Origin: Gnetum montanum
Lineage: Eukaryota > Streptophyta > Gnetopsida > Gnetales > Gnetaceae
Direction of reading: 5' to 3'
Length of the DNA: 64,000 nt
Assembly: GCA_015680685.1 (NCBI GenBank)
Contig: MNCI01018006.1
Coordinates: 1 to 64,000 of the forward strand
Within the stretch, counting starts at the first letter, position 1. The number at the start of each line of letters is the position of its first letter. Positions 10,718 through 21,599 of the stretch are shown here, in pieces. A model generated the notes under the pieces. It saw nothing but the letters and a program-made list of their open reading frames with translations, had not been told where the DNA came from and did not search any database. A program made the position numbers and the translations under genes.

Positions 10718-12180
10718 GTTGACATCTAGAGGACTGGCTTGAGAGACATCAACAAAGAATACGAAACACCACAATGAACACAACACCAACATTGTTCATT
10801 AGTGCCCACTTGGATGATGTTTTTCTATGCTTGAGAGTGCCAAAGAAAGGAAGTGTGGTAGGGAATAGTTTCAAAAGATAGGTCAAGGGACAATGGATGG
10901 AAAGGATAGCTATGGGGTGTAATTCCATGATGGCTTGTTGCCATAGCATGATCCATTGTCAGAGTGCTTGTGAGGGAGTTAGCATGGGGAGGTGTCTTGT
11001 CTTTTGGATTTTGACCTCTCCTTGAAGCATTTATGAGATGGTCAATCCAAGGCTATTTCAGTTGCAAAATAGAAACTATGTCATTTGACTTAGGCACTTA
11101 AATTATCCTATTTTCTCTCTTTCATTTTTATACACACATTTTTTTTGTATTTCTAGGCAAACTGTGCATTGTATTTTCTTAGAGGCAACCACGTTGCATT
11201 TGTAGGATAGGTGTTTCCTCCCTAGGATGAGTTGTGTTACATCTATTTGGGGCTTTGACTAGCCCAAAAAGACTCCCCATTGGATGAGTTGGATGACGTC
11301 CATCTTGGGTTTAGCAGCTGATTGAGGTAAAGGTTACATGTTCATTAGGGAAGCTTACAAGGGATGAGGAAGATTGCAAGATCAAGAGGTAGAGGTTAGG
11401 TTGGCTAAGGGGATATTAGGGATATGCACTCTCAAGTAGCTAGGTGAGTTGAAGCAAATACATTAGAACAATGTAGTTCCTTGACATCATGATGCAACAC
11501 ACCCTTGAATGGCACCACCCAAGCTTCATCCTCCAAATTCAAGACAAAGAAAATAAGAAAAAATAACCACCATGTGAGATGAGTATGAATTACTACCCAC
11601 TAGGGGCATTGTGAGGGCTATAAGTGCTACATCAATTACATGCAATGTCCAAAGTAGGAAGGCTAGTGTAGGCATTAGCGGTGGCAAGCTAAAAAGCTCT
11701 AGTAGCCACAACAGAAGTGAGCACTCAAGTGGCTAGGGGCAATGGTGATGTAGGTGCTCACCATTGGTAAGAGCAAGGAGACTTAGCCATAGGGTGAAGA
11801 GCCATGCTACTAAATTCTCTTCTAGATTCTGACAATGGCGAGGGTTAGAGGATGGCAATGCTTTGGTTGGGCCACAATACTATTGGAACTCCATCGAGTG
11901 TTGTTGATGATGAGAGCTACAACCAAAATGATTGGTGGTGGTGATAGTAGCTCTAAAAGGTTAGCAAGATGTCAAATGGAATCTTCTAAAGATTAGCAAG
12001 ATGTTAGGGATGGAAACATTGCAAATTTCCCAAAGGATTTTTCCTTGACAATGTGAACTTCATTCTAGAACTGTAATGCCCCATCCCATCTTGCCCAAGA
12101 AGGGTGGGTAGGTAATATAAGATTGAAAGTATTTTTGTTCGGTTGTTCACAGAACCATGTATGTTGGTCTTTAGGTGTTG
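10705..12180 (-). other. 3' untranslated region of element C
   Basis: About 1.5 kb between the integrase/repeat region and the 3' LTR. It shows no domain on either strand. Short open frames here are not conserved in D. The corresponding region of D (33337-34025) is shorter, about 0.7 kb. Confidence 0.55.
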
Positions 12181-12189
12181 AATCATGAA

Positions 12190-12530
12190 CCTAGCTTTAG
12201 GTCTCTGTAGACCATCAATTGTGCTAGTTTAAGGTCCTAGCAAATTGTGATCCTAGTTTAAAGTCTAGGTAGACCATGATGTGCTAGTTTAAGGTCCTAG
12301 TAGATAGCTATGCTATTTTAACATCATAGCAGATAATGGATGGCCATTTTAAGGTCATAGTGGACCATGTTGTGGGTGCCAATTTAATGTCATAGCCCAA
12401 GGATATTCTATGCTAGTTTAATATCATAGCAAATGGTCTGTGCTAGTTTAACATCATAGTGGACATTTTTTGCCAGTTTAATGTCATAGTAGACATTCTA
12501 TGCCAATTTAATGTCATAGAAAATGTTCTA
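12190..12530. repeat. Boundary repeat array 1 of C (after integrase)
   Basis: About ten to twelve imperfect units of 25-35 bp built on GCTAGTTTAAGGTCATAGTRGACCAT. The same unit occurs at 16175-16212 and 19660-19920 in C, and at three places in D. Confidence 0.85.
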
Positions 12531-12544
12531 TTTACCTTGCTTTT

Positions 12545-13615
12545 GTCATATTTCATGTCAAGTGTAGTATAGCTTTAGGTATGAGTGGTTAACAGGATTT
12601 CCAATTCATTGCCATCTAGATTAGTAAGGTTGAAGGATCCATTGTCGTATGCCTTAGTGACCAAGAAAGTCTCTTCCTAGTTGGCTAAGAATTTGACCAA
12701 GAAAAACTTGAGGGCCAAGTCCCCTTTCTTGATTGCGCATTGATGTTGATTGTAGTGATGCTTTTGCAATTACTTCTCTTGGTACCATGCAATGCAATCA
12801 AGCATTTGGATGTGCTCTTCCTCCATAGAGTCGAGGTTGATGGTTCTCAACTCATTGCTCTGAACCTCATCCATGAAGCTTGAGAGGATCATGTAGAGTA
12901 ATAGGACCTACAATTCAAGAGGCAACACTACTTCAGATCTGCACATAAAACTATATGGAATTTTACCTATTGCAGTTCTACATGTCGTGTGATAGGCCCA
13001 AAGTGCATAGACTAATTGTTCATGCCATCATCACTTGCTATCATTAAGTATCCTTTACATGAGGTTGATGATGACCTTGTTTGTAGCCTCTACTTGATCA
13101 TTCACCTAAGGGTAGTATGGTGATGAAAAGGAGTGTTTGATGCTGAGGTTTTTACAAAAGGCTTTGGTTTCTACACTACTAAATTATGGCCCGTTTTTTG
13201 TAACTATAGTCATGGGGAGACCAAATCAGGTCACTATGTTGTCAAGAATGAATTTGAAAACTTGTTGAGTTGTTGTCTTCCTAAAGGGGATAGCTTCAAC
13301 CAACTTTGTGAAATAATCAGTTGCAAAAATGATGAAGTTGTGTCCTGCAGAATACTTAGATGTTATAGGCGCTATGATGTCCAACCCCCAATGTTGAAAT
13401 GGCCATGTGACTTATGTAGTATGCAGTTCAGTAGGTGACACATGCATTAGGTTCCAGTGCCACTGATACATGTTACATGTCCTAACCTTGGAGACACAAT
13501 TGTGCTCAATATAAGGCTAGTAATAGCTTAAACATCTAATTTTTGCTACCATTGCCCTAGGAGCTATATGACCCCCACATAGTTCCTCATGGTCTTGGTC
13601 AATGATTTTTTATGC
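12545..13615 (-). pseudogene. Integrase of element C (decayed)
   Basis: Minus-strand reading is nearly complete. It has an H2C2-like start (HEELCGGHIAPRAM at about 13590, then a Cys-containing end) and the core with GLDIIAP (first catalytic Asp kept). VTKNGP follows, where the second Asp of the usual xDNG is Lys. QVEATNKVI keeps the catalytic Glu. A GPY/F-like end with FLVTKAYDNGSF lies near 12650. At least six stops interrupt it, mostly at Gln or Trp codons. The domain joins element cDNA to host DNA. It is followed by the boundary repeats and the 3' UTR. Confidence 0.85.
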
Positions 13616-13799
13616 TTCACTACCACTAACACAAGTTAACAGTAGCCCATCATAGGATCTATAACATAAGGTACTATCATCTACTAGGATGTACTACCAT
13701 GATCATTTTCGCACTATGTGCTTTTGCGTAGATGTTAAGTTTTATGGAGGCTCCCCCTGTTGGAGGTATGCCTTGATATCATCATACCACTCTTGGGCA

Positions 13800-14345
13800 T
13801 GAGCTATGCTTATGGATGTCATGCTTGTTGCATTAATTATAGGTTTAGCAAAATCCACTATTGAAGCGGACAAAGTAGAAAACATGCTTGGCGATATGCT
13901 TAAGATTAGAGTAGCTAGTGCATCGACTATGGCATTTTTGCTGCAAGGGATATGTTGGACATCTATGCTTGCAAATTGTTTAAGCAGGAATTTTGCTAAA
14001 TCATAGTTAGGTTGTAGATATTATGTTTTACAAGCATATATGTATGTGACTTGATTAATAACTAGTTGTCAATCACCTTAGATTGCTATGTTTTGAATTC
14101 TTAACTCTCGAGCTGCCAAGATGCCTCTAAGGAGACCTTCATATTTTTCCATGTTGTTTATACAAAGAAATGCAAAGTGGTATGTGAAGGGTAAAATCTC
14201 TCTAGAGGAAAATATCATGATGGCAGCAACATTACCACCTTGTGTGGTCAAAGAACCATCAAAGTGTAAAATGGCCTCAAAATTTCTAAGTACTTTTCTT
14301 ATACTACTAACATGCTCATCTAGGAATTCTGAATCTATCATTACT
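13800..14345 (-). pseudogene. Second (archaeal-type) RNase H of element C
   Basis: Minus strand reads LHFDGSLTTQGGNVAAIMIF, the Asp-containing start of the aRH domain found in Tat elements. PFTYHFAFLCINNMEKYEGL follows, matching the usual CTNNxAEYEAL block, then LAARELRI. It lies after the ordinary RNase H and before integrase, the normal Tat/Ogre order. Confidence 0.8.
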
Positions 14346-14382
14346 TGATCGTCTATGGGTGAAGCCGTGAGTTGGCTATTTC

Positions 14383-14850
14383 TTAACCTTTCATGGATGC
14401 CTGTGCTATGTAATGTAGGTCAAAATTTGTGGTTATTGTCTTCCATCTTGCTATTCTACTACTTTCATATATGTTTGTTGTAATAGCCCTAAGTATGTTA
14501 CTCTTGTAGATGATGTTGACTTGACTGCAAAAAAGGTAGTGTATCCACTTTTTAAGCACAAAGACTAAGGAAAGATAGTTTTTCTCCACATTATTATATT
14601 TTGCCTCATGTGTTACTAATGCATGGCTTAGGTAGTAAATAAGAACCTCAGAACCATCATCCTTCTTTCAACAAAGCAGGGAAGCAATGGATGTATCTAA
14701 GGTTGCAAGGTAGATGTAGAAAGGTTTATCTCTTTGTGGAGGATAAACTATTGGAAGTTGAGCTAGCTCCTTTTTTAGGCTTTTGAATGCCTCTTAGCAT
14801 TGAGCTATCCACTAAAAGTTGACCCCTTTTTTGAGCATATGTTGCATTGG
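14383..14850 (-). pseudogene. First RNase H of element C
   Basis: Minus-strand frame 14589-14383 reads MEKNYLSLVFVLKKWIHYL, the block just after the catalytic start of gypsy RNase H (usually EKxxxALVFAxxKxRHYL). It ends with FDLHYIAQASMKG, matching FDIxYxPQxxIKG. Stops lie upstream. It links RT to the second RNase H. Confidence 0.75.
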
Positions 14851-16003
14851 TGATAAACCTATGTATGAATTGTATTCTACCTTGTAATCTGCATTGCTCC
14901 TTAAGTTTTTCTGGTGGCACCAAGTTGGTGATCTATTTGAGCTTGTCGAGGTCTATGTGTATTCCTATTTTTGATACCACAAATCCTAACATGTGGCCAG
15001 TTTTCAAGCCAAATACATACTTTTTGGATTAAGGAAAAGGTCATTTATATGACAAAATTTAAGGACATGGTCCAAGTCATTTGCATGGTCATGAGCCATT
15101 TTGGACTTAACTTCTATGTCGTCAACATTGTCATTGAGCAATTCTAGTATATAGTCATTAAACATATATGTCATTGCACATTGATATGTTGCTCCAACAT
15201 TCTTTAATCTAAAGGGCATCATTATATAACAAAATGTCCCCCAAGGGATCATGAAAGTAGTGGTAAGTTGGTGCTCTAGGTTGATGCAAATTTGATTGTA
15301 CCCCAAGAATTCATCCATGAAGGACAAGGCATGACCAGCACTAGTATCAATGAGGTGGTCAATACTAGGCAATGGAAAATCATCTTTAATAGTTACCTTG
15401 TTTATGTCTCGGAAGACTATGCAAATGTGTATACCTCTATTTTTCTTGGGAAAACTACATTGTTTAAAACCTAGTGTGCATATTCAACTACCTAGATTAA
15501 ATTGGCTTGGTAAAGTTTAGTGATTTCATTGTAGATGGCCAACACAATCTCATGTTTGATTTTACAAAACTTTTGTTTAACTGGTTTAACATGGAGATCT
15601 ATGATAATGTTATGTTAAATTATATATGGGTCTAATCTTGAAATGTCTTTGTAAGACCATGCAAATGCCTTGACATTATCATTAAGAACTCTAGAGATGC
15701 TTTGTTGGATTTGAGGCTCCAATATAGAACTAAGCTTCAATGTTTTTGCCTCATCTTTACATGTTGTTACAGAGACTTCTATGAGGGGATCCTTAGTCAC
15801 ATCACCTACTTCTAAGTCTAGAGCTCATATTAGATGTTCTAGCCAATCTAGTGATGTCTTTAGGGATGCTATGTTGGTATCATAAGGAAGTAGTTCAAAG
15901 TTCAAAATTTCTATGTTTATGCATCTCATGAGTTTGCCATAAGGTCCAGTCAAGGCTAAAGATGAATGAATACTCTTGTATGCATTCATTTTCTCAAGAG
16001 ATC
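14850..16003 (-). pseudogene. Reverse transcriptase exon of element C
   Basis: The exon seems to start at 16003, directly after a 3' splice site. Reading passes through a linker with FAWSYKDISRLDP (15650-15620), typical of gypsy RT linkers. The RT core at 15372-15004 has LSFMDEFLGYNQI, PWGTFCYIMMPFRLKNVGATYQ and VDDIEVKSK. The catalytic YVDD is NVDD: the two Asp are kept and Tyr is lost. LNPK follows. Frames shift upstream of 15372. The long match to Tat-type RT makes the assignment safe although the copy is inactive. Confidence 0.88.
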
Positions 16004-16174
16004 CTACAAAATAACCAAAAAAACATCAAGTAGCAACTATTTTAATGAAGTAAAATCCATAAAATAAGGAAGACAATGCTATATAAATTAACTATGCAGT
16101 ATCAAAGGTGATCTATTTATGTATGTATTATTATTTTTTTTGTTCTTTGCTATAGCCTTGATTGGTCACAAAAT

Positions 16175-16212
16175 TGCTAGTTTAAGGTCATAGTAGACCA
16201 TAGACCATGTGT
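16175..16212. repeat. Boundary repeat 2 of C (RT side of the spacer)
   Basis: One to two units: GCTAGTTTAAGGTCATAGTA then GACCATAGACCATG. It lies about 170 bp inside the 3' splice site. D has the same repeat at the same place (40851-40935). Confidence 0.8.
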
Positions 16213-16467
16213 AAGGTGTAATTATAAGCAAGACTTAAAAGGTTTGAAGCATGGGACCAAGCTAAACATTCATCAAGCAAGCAGAAAAAATGTAAAAAAT
16301 TTCTAAGTATAAAAATCTGAAAAAGTTAGAAAATTTTTCTAAGTCTGGGTGTTACGCTACGTGGGACATGGGACATTCTGAATTACGTGTCAAACATGGA
16401 GTGTTCCACATCACGTGTGGAACACAAGATGTCCTAGAAGGGTGACATGTCATTTGACCTTGAAGGG

Positions 16468-16476
16468 TATAAATAG
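16468..16476 (+). promoter_or_regulatory. TATA box of the opposite-strand gene in C
   Basis: TATAAATAG lies on the + strand, about 190 bp before the first recognised splice donor (G|GTAGGT, exon end 16657) and upstream of all recognised exons. No minus-strand feature needs it. Confidence 0.6.
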
Positions 16477-16499
16477 GGGTTCATCAATGTTAAACCAAT

Positions 16500-19451
16500 C
16501 ATTTTCACCATTAGAGCTAATAGTCATCCGAGTGCAACACAACCAAAGTAGAGTGTATCACTAGAGAGAGTGATAGAAAAAGAGCCAAAGCTTGATAATG
16601 AGAAAATAGAATGTATGAGTGAGAATAGACACCCTGGCCTTACCAACATTAATGAAGGTAGGTGCACCCTGCAGCATCTCCCTAGGGCATAGATTGAAGA
16701 GCATCAAGAGGCACCATCTACTATGTATGTCGTCACATCCTACTCTCTCTTGATTTTATCATTTCCTTTTTTTCTTCCTATGCATTTGCACTTTGGGGTC
16801 TTGGGGTTTAGAGGGTGGCATGCCATGGGAAAGGACAGCAACTACTACTACCATCACTGCAACCACTGTGCCACAGCTGTCACGACTGCTACCACTATCA
16901 TAGTTGGGAAGGGAGTGCACGTCATGGGTCATTGTATTTATGTGCATTTTTTTTTGGATTTGATGGTGTCCTACACCATGGTGCTAGACAAGGGTTTTTT
17001 TACAAGCTTCTAGATGTTAAGTGATGTGGGATGGGGCAAGGTTTTTGTTGTGTCTTTCATGGTAGGATAGGACAAGGGTTTTAAACATACTGCTTAGCAT
17101 AACACATTGGGGGTGGTTTTTTAGGTGCTTTGCATTCCATGTAACGTAACAAGGGTTTCTTATGTGTCCTATCCAATGGGATGGGACAAAGGTTCTATGA
17201 TCATTCCATGCTAGTTGTCAAGCTTTGGGGTGTTCCTCAGAGCATGAGTAAAAAGTTAGGAAAATTTTGGGATTGCTACACTCTACACTTGGAAAATTTT
17301 GCATGTTTCATTGTTTTCATGCTACCTAGGACTATGACTAATAATTGAAATATTTGTGTGCATTTTGATGTTTTCATGCTCCCTACAAGCATGACCAAGA
17401 CATAGAGGCCCACTCCCATGTACATTTATCATTTTTTATAGCATGCTTGCATAGGTTTGCAAAATTTCTGGTTGTCTATGAAAATGGAATATGGATGATG
17501 CAAGATCGCACCTAGATATCCAAGTCATGGATTTTTCATCTATTCCACACAACATTGTCATAAGACCCCCCAGAGGTTATTGGCAAGTTCTTTTCTATAA
17601 CCACAAAGGGCTAGGTAGGACCATCCTACCATATGCATGATACTTCTAGGGAGGCTCCTCCCATGAACATAGGAAATGTAGTGAGAGGGGCACAACTAAT
17701 CATTGATACGATGAGATCAGAGTTGCAAATTAAAAAGCCTTGCCTTGCAGAGGTTCCCATGCATGAAATTGAAGAAAGGGGCAAGAAGCTATGTCTCAGA
17801 GTCAATGATGCATAGTCAGAATTTGTTGGTAAGTATACATTATTTATATATCTATATACATATATTTTTTAAGGAAATTTTCTAGCTCCAGTTTATGCAA
17901 CATAGATGAGGAGGAGGTTGTTGTCGTAAAAGAGAAGCCCTCAGGAGAAGAGGAGCCCTTAGCAAAAGATGTTCCTTAGCCTAAGGGACACATAACAAAT
18001 GAAAATTCCATCTAAATCTTGAGGTAGCTTAAAGAGGAGGGACTACAATTCGAGGATGGTAAGTTTGATCATTTTTTTGAAGGCATGTAGATGGGTAATC
18101 CCCTTGCTCTCACCCTTAAGGGTTTGCTAGGTAGCAGCTTTGCACTACCATTTTTCAGGATGCTCTTCCTCTCCCTCTTCTCTTTCTTCCTCTTCTTTTT
18201 TTCTTTTATGTTTTGTTTTGACAATGATAACACTTTTTATCTTATAGTGGGTGATGCTTCCGCTAATCATCCTGAATCTTCATCCACTTTTTGCTCACAA
18301 CCATGGGTGGAAACCCTAAAAACATTTACCTTCATGCAAGACATAATGGATGACATGATTGATCATTTGAAATAAATAGATCCTAAAATAGGTATATTTG
18401 GATTGTTATTGTCTTTTTTTTGTTATATTATTTTTGTTTTTGCGTTTGTCTTACAACTAATGTTTCCCCTCTTTAGTGTAATAGCCTCACAACTCAAATG
18501 GGACCCACAAAGGGTAGTTCAAGTTGATGCTATACCTAAGTTCCCATGTGAGATGGAATTGGTGCCTTGTCATGTATATGAAGAGGCAAGAAAATGTGCA
18601 CTACACTTGACATGATCACTATGGGAGTGTAGGCATGTGAATAAAGACCTCTGGAAATGAGTGCAAAAACTTGAAGAACAGAAGGCAAGCCAGGTAGCTC
18701 AACTAGAAGACTTGCAATCATGATATGACTTTTTGATGGCCCATGATAAATTAGATGATAGTTTCCATATAGCTATGATTGACTACACTAGATATTGGTC
18801 GGCTGTTAAGGGCAAAAATGAGGTTACATGTAAGGTTATTGAGCAATGCTTGTAGATGGACCTCCTAGCTATTAAGAACTAGGAGTGGAAGGACTATAAT
18901 GCCAAGGTATATGAGTGGGGACAAACTCAAAAGAACCATAAGTATTAGTGCAAAATGGAATGTGCAACCTATCGCAAGAAATACAAAGATGAGTCTGTGG
19001 AACACTAAGGTTGCAACCTATTCCTTGATGTCATCAATATGACACAGGCTTACAATAGGTTTGCAAGACACATGCTAATTAGTGAGTCCCTGAAGAGGAA
19101 GATTATTGTTCCTTTTGGAGAGGTTAGATCTACTACATTTTCTCCAAGGCCATCCATCTGGATGAAAATGGAAAAAGGGAAGACCCTCGGGGAAGAGGAT
19201 TAGGAAAATATGACAGAGGAAGAGATCCTTTGATGCTTAGAGGTTGGCCTCAACAGGATGCCCCCAGACATGGATGTGGGCCCATCTTAGGTTGATTACA
19301 TTTACTTTATTACTATCTATTTCATAATAATTTCTGATGTTATGCTTTTTATTAACTGGTTTATCATTTTTTTCTCTATTTTGCACAAGATCCAAGTGAA
19401 GACATAGGACCTAGTGGAGCAGCAGATAAAAATGGAGGGGAGGAGCCTTAA
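16500..19451 (+). pseudogene. Opposite-strand multi-exon gene inside element C (unknown function)
   Basis: I do not recognise the protein. The proposed structure has a leader exon of about 16500-16657, ending at a GTAGGT donor. The later parts are: an exon ending at 17828 (donor GTAAGTATAC); an exon at 17906-18058, Glu/Val-rich and acidic (donor GTAAGT); one at 18248-18391; and one from 18477 (after CCCTCTTTAG) to about 19289, which is long and coiled-coil-like. The last exon is 19390-19451, ending DPSEDIGPSGAADKNGGEEP and TAA. The exon at 18248 contains FMQDIMDDMIDHLK, matching FMHKILEDIIG in D, and the long exon shares DYNAKVYEWGQTQKNHKY with D. Stops fall mostly where D or the pattern has Trp or Gln. 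The gene runs against gag-pol and lies in the protease-RT spacer. Confidence 0.65.
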
Positions 19452-19659
19452 CTTTCCATTAATACACATTAAACTATTTAAGATGCATTCCTATTGTTGG
19501 GAAATTTTGTATCTTTTGATGTGGATGTATCCCTGGACTATGTATTTTGTTTACGATTTAATGAAAAGCATGATACTTATTTTTATCTCTCATTTTATCA
19601 TTTTAGCCAATAACTCAATTGATATATTTTTCCTTTTTACTTAGGATTTTTGTTAATGT

Positions 19660-19920
19660 AATTAGGCTCATTGTGGGCCCCATGCAATAGTTTAAGGCCA
19701 TCTTGGGCCATCATGCAAAAGAGAGTCAACTACCAGTTTTAGGCCTTGGCAGGCCATATGATAGTTTAAGGCCATTTCTGTCCATCACTAGTTTAAGGCC
19801 ATTTCATGTTGTTACTACTTGTGAAAGAGAGTTGGTTTCCAGTTTTAGGCCTTGGCAGGCCATGTGATAGTTTAAGGTCATTTTGGACCATGTTGTTGTT
19901 TAAGACCATTTCAAGCCTTG
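19660..19920. repeat. Boundary repeat array 3 of C (protease side of the spacer)
   Basis: About eight units of the AGTTTAAGGCCAT-type repeat, some with the variant CAGTTTTAGGCCTTGGCAGG. It is placed just before the protease coding end. D has the same array at 50104-50313. Confidence 0.85.
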
Positions 19921-20035
19921 TTTTTCTCTTAAATTTTTTTTTCTTACTTTTTTTTGGCAAAATAAGAGCATAACTAATGCAAGAAGTAAACATAACAAAA
20001 ATTGCAACTATATAGACAAAATAGCTAAAGACAAG

Positions 20036-20950
20036 TTAGGGGAACAAGCAAGTTAGGGACATGCCATAATTGCGTAGATGTTTCCTAACCCAATGTGGGT
20101 TAGGTGATGTGTAAGGCCTAGAAGACATAAGATGATACTCTCGTAGGCCATCATCTACCATCGAAAAAGGCAATTCTACGCATAGAGTTTCCTCGTGGAG
20201 ATTGTTCATTTTGCATGGTTCATCTAACAAACTACATTGATTTTCATTACAAACAAGTGATATGTCTTCAGAGATTTCTACCTCCAACCCTTGAGCAGTG
20301 TCTACATTATTGATGGCCTAAGGGGCTATGTTGTCACCAAAGATCACCACTTCTCCACCCTCATAAGGTAAGTGGATCTCTTGGTGGATTTGTGAAGAGA
20401 TAGCTTGTAGTTGGACTAACCAAGATCTCCCTAGGATTAAGTTGAATCTGTGCATCTCCTCAACCACGATGAACTATGAATTAGTGGGGAATTGCTCCCC
20501 TACCATGAAATTAATCATAACTATTCACTTGACAACCACATGTGCTCCATTGAACCACTTCAAATAGGTGGTTGTTGTTTGCCTGATTTGGTTCACCAGG
20601 CCAAGCTTATCAACAACAGGGAATGGGATAATGTTGGTTGCTAACCCATCATTGACATGCACTCTATGAATCTTATACTAACCCACATGAATTATTATAA
20701 ACATGGGTGCAATAGCTACATGACGTTCTCAAGGTTAACTTTGATGGCTTCATTGTGAAAGGTCAAATGTGTTGGCTTTGGTTCTTTGGTCGTAGGCGGG
20801 AACATTACAACATGGATAGCCTTTTCCTCTGTTGGCATGTATTTCATAATAGGAATGGATGCTAGCATGTGAACTAAAGCCTCATGATGTGTGGAAGAAG
20901 TCATAATTAATCCATATAGACTCCAAGTCATACTTTTTTGTTTCATAGCC
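20036..20950 (-). pseudogene. Protease region of element C
   Basis: Minus strand shows LASIPIMKYMPTEEKAIHVV and HLTFHNEAIKVNLENVM, then near 20640 an aspartic-protease-like start (HVNDGLATNIIPF in place of the usual VDDGASxNxxP). FNLILGRSWL near 20430 is the typical ILGxxWL flap/end motif of retroviral-type proteases. The first Asp of the DDGA-type active site has become Asn. A downstream stretch to 20036 continues open for 84 codons without a recognised domain. It lies between gag and the spacer. Confidence 0.75.
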
Positions 20951-21599
20951 TACTTGACCTATGTGAGTGCATCTAGAAAATCTTGTCCACCATCTGATAG
21001 TTTGGTGGTCTTTATTTCCTCCACATGTCCTAAGAGAAAAATTTCTGAAGGAGGAGGAGACTTAGCTTTTTGTTGGATAGTGGGATATTGGGCCTTAGTG
21101 GTTACTTATTATGTTTGCATGTTTGTATTGGTGACTTTAGGCAATGGGATCATGGGAACTACTGATAAGGAGGTAGGCTTAGGGGGACCTAGTTTAGAAT
21201 GTTCCTCTACCATCTTGGCAGTTAGATGCTCATCACATTTCCTTGGGTAGGGAGGTTGTGATGTAGTCCTAACCACTAAACTCTAGGTAGATGGAGAGCT
21301 CATAAATTTTGGCACCCTTTTGACAAAAGGTTCTTAGGTCATTGCCACAACGTGCTATAGGGCTCTAACCACAAAAGGTGTAACATGTGCCCAAGGTGGT
21401 AATTTGATGATGAAGGGGGCTTGTGGCCTAGTTGACACCAAGGCTTGAATGCCACCAGAGGGCACATGGACCATAGATTATTCTTGTATTGGCTCTACAT
21501 CATCATCAACACTGATAGAATTAATGATATATCCTACACCACTAGAATTTAATGGATCCTTATACTTGTTCATAGATTGGTTCTCTGGCCAGATAGGAT

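Larger units (their letters stand above)
16004..20030 (-). other. Intron-like spacer between protease and RT of element C
   Basis: On the minus strand a pyrimidine-rich tract and TTTTGTAG end at 16004, and coding begins at once. This is a textbook 3' splice site. Ogre-type elements are known to have an intron between protease and RT, so the position fits. The 5' donor near 20030 was not identified with confidence. The spacer carries the boundary repeat at both ends and a + strand gene between them. Confidence 0.65.

Noticed and set aside
13133-13438. 101-codon + frame at the integrase of C
   Set aside because: Antisense shadow of integrase coding on the minus strand.
16723-17024. Overlapping + and - open frames with His/Cys-rich translation
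   Set aside because: Low-complexity CAC/CAT-rich sequence gives open frames in several registers at once; no homologue in D. It may be intron sequence of the opposite-strand gene.
20891-21250. 119-codon + frame in gag-pro of C
   Set aside because: Antisense of the gag-protease region; the minus strand has the domain matches.
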